From assembly GCA_963726105.1 (NCBI GenBank), contig CAVSBJ010000012.1, forward strand, positions 248,001-312,000: a DNA stretch of 64,000 nucleotides, written 5' to 3'. Positions within the stretch are counted from its first letter, which is position 1. Each line of letters starts with the position of its first letter. The position numbers and the translations under genes are program-made. The DNA is from Roseiarcus sp963726105. Its GTDB lineage: Bacteria; Pseudomonadota; Alphaproteobacteria; Rhizobiales; Beijerinckiaceae. Of this stretch, positions 59,922 through 64,000 are shown piece after piece. The notes under the pieces are model-generated. The model was given only the letters and a program-made list of their open reading frames with translations. It was not told the origin of the DNA and ran no database searches.

Positions 59922-61064
59922 ATGTCGAACGCGCCTCTCGCAACTGGCGCCCCGCACGACATCGTCAGGCCGGTCGCAATGCAAGCGGCAGGGTCGGATT
60001 TTGCCGCGCGGTTTCGCAGCAACTCTGAATATGTCGTCATTCCCCTCATTGCGCTTCTGATTGCCGCGGCGTTATTCGCAGTCTTCCTTTTGGCGATCGG
60101 CAAGTCCCCCGTCGATTTCGTCTCCTATGTGTGGCGAGGCGGATTTGGCACGGCCTTCTCTTTCCAGAACACGCTGCAGCGCTCTGCGCCGCTCATTCTG
60201 ACGGCGCTCGCAGTGGCGATTCCCGCGCGCATCGGCCTCATCATGATTGGCGGCGAAGGGGCTCTCGTGTTGGGGGGCTTCGCCGCGGCCGTGCTGGCGA
60301 TCCCCATGATCGGCCATGTGCCGCCCATGCCGACGCTCATCATCATGGCGGTTTTCGCCATGGCCGTCGGCGGCTTTTGGGTCGGGATCGCAGGCTTTCT
60401 GCGCTACGCGCGCGGCGTCAACGAAACGATCTCCTCGTTGCTGCTGACCTATATCGGCATCGCCATCATGAACTTCTTCGTCGAGGGCGCGCTACGCGAC
60501 CTCTCGGATCCCAACAAGCCGTCAACCAAGCCGCTCGGCAAGGACTATATGGTCGGAATGATTCCCGGCACCGAAGTGCATTGGGGAATCGTCTTTGGCC
60601 TCGCGCTCTGCGTTGCACTCTATTTCCTCCTCGAGCGAACCACCTTTGGCTTCGCGGCGCGGGTCACGGGCGGCAATTTCCGTGCGGCGCTCGCTCAGGG
60701 ATTGCCGGTCGGGCGGCTCATTGTCGCGTGCTCGGCGATCGCGGGCGCCTGCGCGGGGCTTGCCGGTTTCTTCGAAGTGGCGGCGATTCAGGGCCGCGCC
60801 AACGCTTCGCTCGCGGCCGGCTACGGCTTTACCGGCATTCTCGTCTCGTTCCTTGCGCGGCACAATCCGCTCGTCATCCCGCCGGTGGCGATCCTGTTTG
60901 GCGGCATCGTCGCCGCCGGCGGCCTTATCCAGCGGCGCATGGGCCTGCCTGACGCGACCGTGCAGGTTCTCGAAGGCCTGATCTTTGTCGTGCTGCTGAC
61001 CTCCGAGACGCTCTACGGCCGGTTTCCGATCTTCAAGCCGCCCGCGGCGAAGGATCGAACATGA
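59922..61064 (+). CDS. ABC transporter permease (BMP/sugar type), first subunit
   Basis: This 380-residue inner-membrane permease has about nine to ten helices and the family stretch AVAIPARIGLIMIGGEGALVLGGFAAAV. FGFAARVTGGNFRAALAQGLPV is the coupling-helix region facing the ATPase. It pairs with the next permease; their genes overlap by 4 bases (ATGA). Confidence 0.92.
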   Translation: MSNAPLATGAPHDIVRPVAMQAAGSDFAARFRSNSEYVVIPLIALLIAAALFAVFLLAIGKSPVDFVSYVWRGGFGTAFSFQNTLQRSAPLILTALAVAIPARIGLIMIGGEGALVLGGFAAAVLAIPMIGHVPPMPTLIIMAVFAMAVGGFWVGIAGFLRYARGVNETISSLLLTYIGIAIMNFFVEGALRDLSDPNKPSTKPLGKDYMVGMIPGTEVHWGIVFGLALCVALYFLLERTTFGFAARVTGGNFRAALAQGLPVGRLIVACSAIAGACAGLAGFFEVAAIQGRANASLAAGYGFTGILVSFLARHNPLVIPPVAILFGGIVAAGGLIQRRMGLPDATVQVLEGLIFVVLLTSETLYGRFPIFKPPAAKDRT

Positions 61065-61978
61065 GCGGCGACATCCTCACGGTCCTGATCGCCATGCTCG
61101 GAGGTGCGATCCGCGTCTCCACGCCATTCATGTTCGTCGCGCTAGGCGAGTGCCTCACGGAGAAATCGGGGCGCGTGAACCTCGGGCTCGAGGGTACGCT
61201 GGTGCTTGGCGCGATGGTGGCCTACGCCGCATCCTATCATAGCGGCAATCCGTGGATCGGCGTCTTGGCCGCAGGTGTGGCGGGCTCGGCGCTCGGCGCG
61301 ATGCATGGCTCGATCTGCGGCCTCCCGCGGGTCAATGACGTCGCCGTGGGCATCGCGATGATGCTGTTCGGCGTCGGCGTCGCCTTCTTCTTCGGCAAGC
61401 CCTACATCCAGCCGACGGCGCCGCGGCTGGGCTCGATCCCGCTGGGTTTCTGGAGCGACAGCGCGAGCCTGAAGAGCGCCTTGCAGGTCAACCCGCTCTT
61501 CTTCATCGGCATCGTGCTCGCGGTGATCATGGCTTGGTCTTTCCGTAACACGCGCTGGGGCCTGGTTGTGCGAACGGTGGGCGACAGCGCCGCGGCCGCG
61601 CGCGCCATGGGCATTTCGGTCAACCTGGTGCGGCTGTTGACGACAACGGTTGGCGGGTTTCTCGCTGGCGTCGGTGGCGCGTTCCTGTCGCTCTCCTATC
61701 CGGGCTCCTGGAACCAGGGCCTCTCCTCGGGCCAGGGCCTGATGGCGGTGGCGCTCGTCATCTTCGCCCGCTGGAACCCCCTGCGCTGCATCGCCGCGGC
61801 GCTGCTGTTCGGCGCGGCGGGCGCGCTTGGGCCCTCGCTGCAGTCGATCGGCATCACTCAGGGCTACTACTTCTTCAACGCCGCCCCCTACATCCTCACG
61901 CTCGCCATCATGATCGCGACCTCGAGCGCCAAGCACTCGGCCCGCGACATGCCCGGCGAATTGTCGATGGCTAAATAG
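61061..61978 (+). CDS. ABC transporter permease (BMP/sugar type), second subunit
   Basis: This 305-residue permease has FVALGECLTEKSGRVNLGLEGTLVLGAM, the signature of the YufQ/NupP-type subunit, and GLVVRTVGDSAAAARAMGISVNLVRLL as ATPase-contact loop. About eight helices are predicted by eye. It forms the heterodimeric channel with the preceding permease. Confidence 0.93.
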   Translation: MSGDILTVLIAMLGGAIRVSTPFMFVALGECLTEKSGRVNLGLEGTLVLGAMVAYAASYHSGNPWIGVLAAGVAGSALGAMHGSICGLPRVNDVAVGIAMMLFGVGVAFFFGKPYIQPTAPRLGSIPLGFWSDSASLKSALQVNPLFFIGIVLAVIMAWSFRNTRWGLVVRTVGDSAAAARAMGISVNLVRLLTTTVGGFLAGVGGAFLSLSYPGSWNQGLSSGQGLMAVALVIFARWNPLRCIAAALLFGAAGALGPSLQSIGITQGYYFFNAAPYILTLAIMIATSSAKHSARDMPGELSMAK

Positions 61979-62011
61979 ACGGCGGGCGGACCGGGGGCGA
62001 CAGGAGGAGCG

Positions 62012-63028
62012 ATGAACGGCCTCGGCGGTCTCAACAAGTCTCCAAACGGCGTCGTTGTCGGCGTCGTGCAGTTGCAGTTGCCGGTCGTCGTCACGCCAGT
62101 GGATCTGGCCGCGCAGACGAAAAAGATCGTGGCGACCGTAGGCAAGGCGCGCCGCAACATGGCGACAATGGACCTCGTCGTTTTCCCTGAATATTCTCTG
62201 CATGGCCTGTCGATGGACATGAATCCGGCGATCATGTGCTCGCTCGATGGTCCCGAGATCGCCGCGTTCAAGCGAGCCTGCCGTGACAACCGCATCTGGG
62301 GCTGCTTCTCCATCATGGAGTTCAACCCGCACGGCAACCCGTACAATTCCGGCGTCATCATCGACGATGCGGGAGAGCTCAAGCTCTACTATCGCAAGAT
62401 GCATCCCTGGACCCCGGTCGAGCCGTGGGAGCCTGGCGACATCGGCATCCCCGTCTGCGACGGCCCGAAGGGCGCGAAACTCGCGCTCATCATCTGCCAC
62501 GACGGCATGTTTCCCGAGATGGCGCGCGAATGCGCCTACAAGGGCGCCGAGATCATGATCCGCACGGCGGGTTACACGGCGCCGATCCGCGCCGCCTGGC
62601 GCTTCACCAACCAGGCCAACAGCTTCCAGAACCTGATGGCGTCCGCGAATGTCTGCATGTGCGGCTCGGACGGCGACTTCAACTCCATGGGCGAAGGCAT
62701 GATCGTCAATTTCGATGGCTCGATCCTCCCCGAAGGGACGACGGGACGGCCCGATGAGATCATCACCGCCGAGGTGAGGCCGGACCTCATCCGTGAGGCG
62801 CGCAAGCACTGGGCGGTCGAGAACAACATTTATCAGCTGGGCCATCGCGGACTGACCGCGGTCGCAGGCGGCGCGGGCGATTGTCCCTACACCTTCATGC
62901 AGGACCTCGTCGCCGGCCGCTATCGCCTGCCTTGGGAGGACGAGGTCGTCCACAAGGATGGAACCGCCTACGGCTTCCCGAAACCTTCCCGTCGTTACAG
63001 CGACAAGCCGTCGCAAGCCGCAGAGTAG
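62012..63028 (+). CDS. amiF: Formamidase (AmiF-type nitrilase-superfamily amidase)
   Basis: This 338-residue enzyme hydrolyses formamide to formate and ammonia. The catalytic triad is visible: Glu in VVFPEYSLHGLSM, Lys in LYYRKMHPW, Cys in LIICHDGMFPEMAREC. The N-terminus MNGLGGLNKSPNGVVVGVVQ and the end YGFPKPSRRYSDKP are characteristic of formamidases, with the aliphatic amidase AmiE as the closest alternative. AGGAGG precedes the ATG. It sits inside a transporter operon, which suggests that the imported compound yields formamide or a short amide. Confidence 0.9.
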   Translation: MNGLGGLNKSPNGVVVGVVQLQLPVVVTPVDLAAQTKKIVATVGKARRNMATMDLVVFPEYSLHGLSMDMNPAIMCSLDGPEIAAFKRACRDNRIWGCFSIMEFNPHGNPYNSGVIIDDAGELKLYYRKMHPWTPVEPWEPGDIGIPVCDGPKGAKLALIICHDGMFPEMARECAYKGAEIMIRTAGYTAPIRAAWRFTNQANSFQNLMASANVCMCGSDGDFNSMGEGMIVNFDGSILPEGTTGRPDEIITAEVRPDLIREARKHWAVENNIYQLGHRGLTAVAGGAGDCPYTFMQDLVAGRYRLPWEDEVVHKDGTAYGFPKPSRRYSDKPSQAAE

Positions 63029-63032
63029 ACGG

Positions 63033-63710
63033 ATGCCCACTGTCGAAGCCGACCCCTATCCCTGGCCCTATAACGGCGAGTGGCGGCCGGACAACACCGC
63101 GATCATCGTCATCGACATGCAGACCGACTTCTGCGGCAAAGGCGGGTATGTCAATTCCATGGGCTACGATTTGTCGCTGACCCGAGCGCCGATCGAGCCG
63201 ATCAAGGCGCTGCTCGAAGCGGCGCGGGCGAAGAACTACACCATCTTCCACACCCGCGAGGGCCATCGCCCCGATCTCGCCGATCTTCCCGAGAACAAGC
63301 GCTGGCGCTCGCAGCGCATCGGCGCCGGCATTGGCGACAGGGGCCCTTGCGGACGCATCCTTGTGCGCGGCGAGCCGGGCTGGGATATCATCGACGAATT
63401 GAAGCCGTTGGCCGGAGAGCCGATCATCGACAAGCCGGGCAAGGGCTCGTTCTGCGCGACCGATCTCGAGCTCATTATGCGCACGCGCGGCATCGACAAT
63501 CTCGCACTCACCGGGATCACCACCGACGTTTGCGTGCACACGACAATGCGCGAGGCGAACGACCGGGGCTTTGAGTGCCTGCTGCTCGAGGATTGCTGCG
63601 CCGCGACCGACTACGGCAACCACCTGGCGGCGCTGAAGATGATCAAGATGCAGGGCGGCGTGTTCGGCGCCGTCGCGACCTCGAAGGCCTTTGTTGAGGC
63701 GCTACCATGA
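63033..63710 (+). CDS. Cysteine hydrolase (isochorismatase-like, biuret/ureidoacrylate amidohydrolase type)
   Basis: This 225-residue hydrolase has the triad Asp (IIVIDMQTDFCGKGG), Lys (DKPGKGSFCATDLE) and Cys (GITTDVCVHTTMREANDRG). The motif DMQTDFCGKGGYVNSMGYD is typical of the biuret hydrolase/RutB branch, which cleaves N-carbamoyl amides to release ammonia. It starts five bases after the amidase stop and overlaps the ATPase start (ATGA). Biuret is the best guess of substrate; ureidoacrylate and related ureides remain possible. Confidence 0.82.
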   Translation: MPTVEADPYPWPYNGEWRPDNTAIIVIDMQTDFCGKGGYVNSMGYDLSLTRAPIEPIKALLEAARAKNYTIFHTREGHRPDLADLPENKRWRSQRIGAGIGDRGPCGRILVRGEPGWDIIDELKPLAGEPIIDKPGKGSFCATDLELIMRTRGIDNLALTGITTDVCVHTTMREANDRGFECLLLEDCCAATDYGNHLAALKMIKMQGGVFGAVATSKAFVEALP

Positions 63711-64000
63711 CTGAAGCACATGATCCTTCCCGCGCGCCGTCGCTCGAGACGATCGGCATGTCGAAGTCTTTCGGCGCGCTCAGAGCGCTGCAGGACGTTT
63801 CGATCAAGGTGCCGGCAGGCTCCTTCCATGCGCTGCTCGGCGAGAACGGCGCCGGCAAGTCGACGCTCGTCAAATGCATCATGGGGTTTTATTCAGCCGA
63901 CCGGGGGCAACTCCTCCTTAACGGCGAGGAGGTCGCCGTCCGCAATCCGCGCGACGCCCAGGCGCTCGGCGTCGGCATGGTGTACCAGCACTTCACGCTG
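63707..64000 (+). CDS. ABC transporter ATP-binding protein (BMP/sugar type), partial
   Basis: The frame is open to the right edge (98 residues). It has LETIGMSKSFGALRALQDVS, Walker A in LLGENGAGKSTLVKCIMGF and the Q-loop MVYQHFTL. This is the first of the two ATPase domains usual in BMP/ribose-type transporters. It completes the transporter with the two permeases and the binding protein. Confidence 0.92.
   Translation, partial: MTEAHDPSRAPSLETIGMSKSFGALRALQDVSIKVPAGSFHALLGENGAGKSTLVKCIMGFYSADRGQLLLNGEEVAVRNPRDAQALGVGMVYQHFTL

Noticed and set aside
61142..63040. 632-codon open frame on the minus strand
   Set aside because: It is antisense to the permease and formamidase genes, both of which have intact catalytic or family motifs.
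1..64000. CRISPR arrays, tRNA/rRNA genes, insertion sequences, integrases
   Set aside because: No regularly spaced direct repeats, no cloverleaf with CCA-end context and no transposase or integrase motifs were recognised by eye; a tRNAscan or ISfinder run could still find something small.

Overview
The window looks like chromosome of an alphaproteobacterium of the order Hyphomicrobiales (Rhizobiales). The evidence is the dgt-argS-SPOR-nagZ block, scpAB, eipB (DUF1849), the dinB-DUF3572 and divK-pleD pairs, a PhyR/NepR general stress system with matching EcfG-type promoters, and a GTTC-N7-GTTC-like SOS box before lexA. GC content is high throughout. A Beijerinckiaceae/Methylocystaceae-like genus is a guess and is not shown by the sequence.

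Layout. 0-15 kb is a mosaic: a small DUF2934 gene, a frameshifted nitronate monooxygenase, a B12-binding radical SAM protein, a beta-lactamase-fold esterase, a decayed vapB, a beta/gamma-crystallin, xthA, an SDR with a premature stop, a FUSC/DUF1656/HlyD efflux operon and a large two-lectin-repeat/Vps62-like protein. 15-32 kb is mostly housekeeping and cell cycle (lexA, scpA, scpB, eipB, dinB, DUF3572, divK, pleD, nagZ, SPOR, argS, dgt, erpA). It is interrupted by a two-gene restriction-modification operon that lies between two 53-bp copies of the pleD 3' end. 32-35 kb holds a PEP-CTERM protein, a TetR unit and a PIMT-like methyltransferase.

35-48.8 kb is a general stress response island: phyR, nepR, two HWE/HisKA_2-type kinases, csbD, DUF2934, a DUF6894-like gene, treZ-treY, a broken glgX and a BON protein. 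Five promoters there fit GGAAC-N16/17-CGTT exactly, and the sigma factor gene itself is not in the window. 49-53 kb carries two tandem adenylate cyclase/TPR paralogues. 53.7-58.6 kb looks like aromatic (probably 2-aminobenzoate or tryptophan-derived) catabolism: CoA ligase, FAD monooxygenase, cupin, MarR and an arylformamidase-like hydrolase. 58.8-64 kb is a BMP-type ABC transporter operon enclosing a formamidase and a biuret-hydrolase-like cysteine hydrolase, so it probably scavenges nitrogen from small amides. It runs off the right edge.

Several genes carry single-base lesions (five +1 insertions in glgX, -1 in the nitronate monooxygenase, one TGA in the SDR). They are either recent pseudogenes or sequencing errors, and the sequence alone cannot decide. 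No tRNA, rRNA, CRISPR array, transposase or integrase was recognised.
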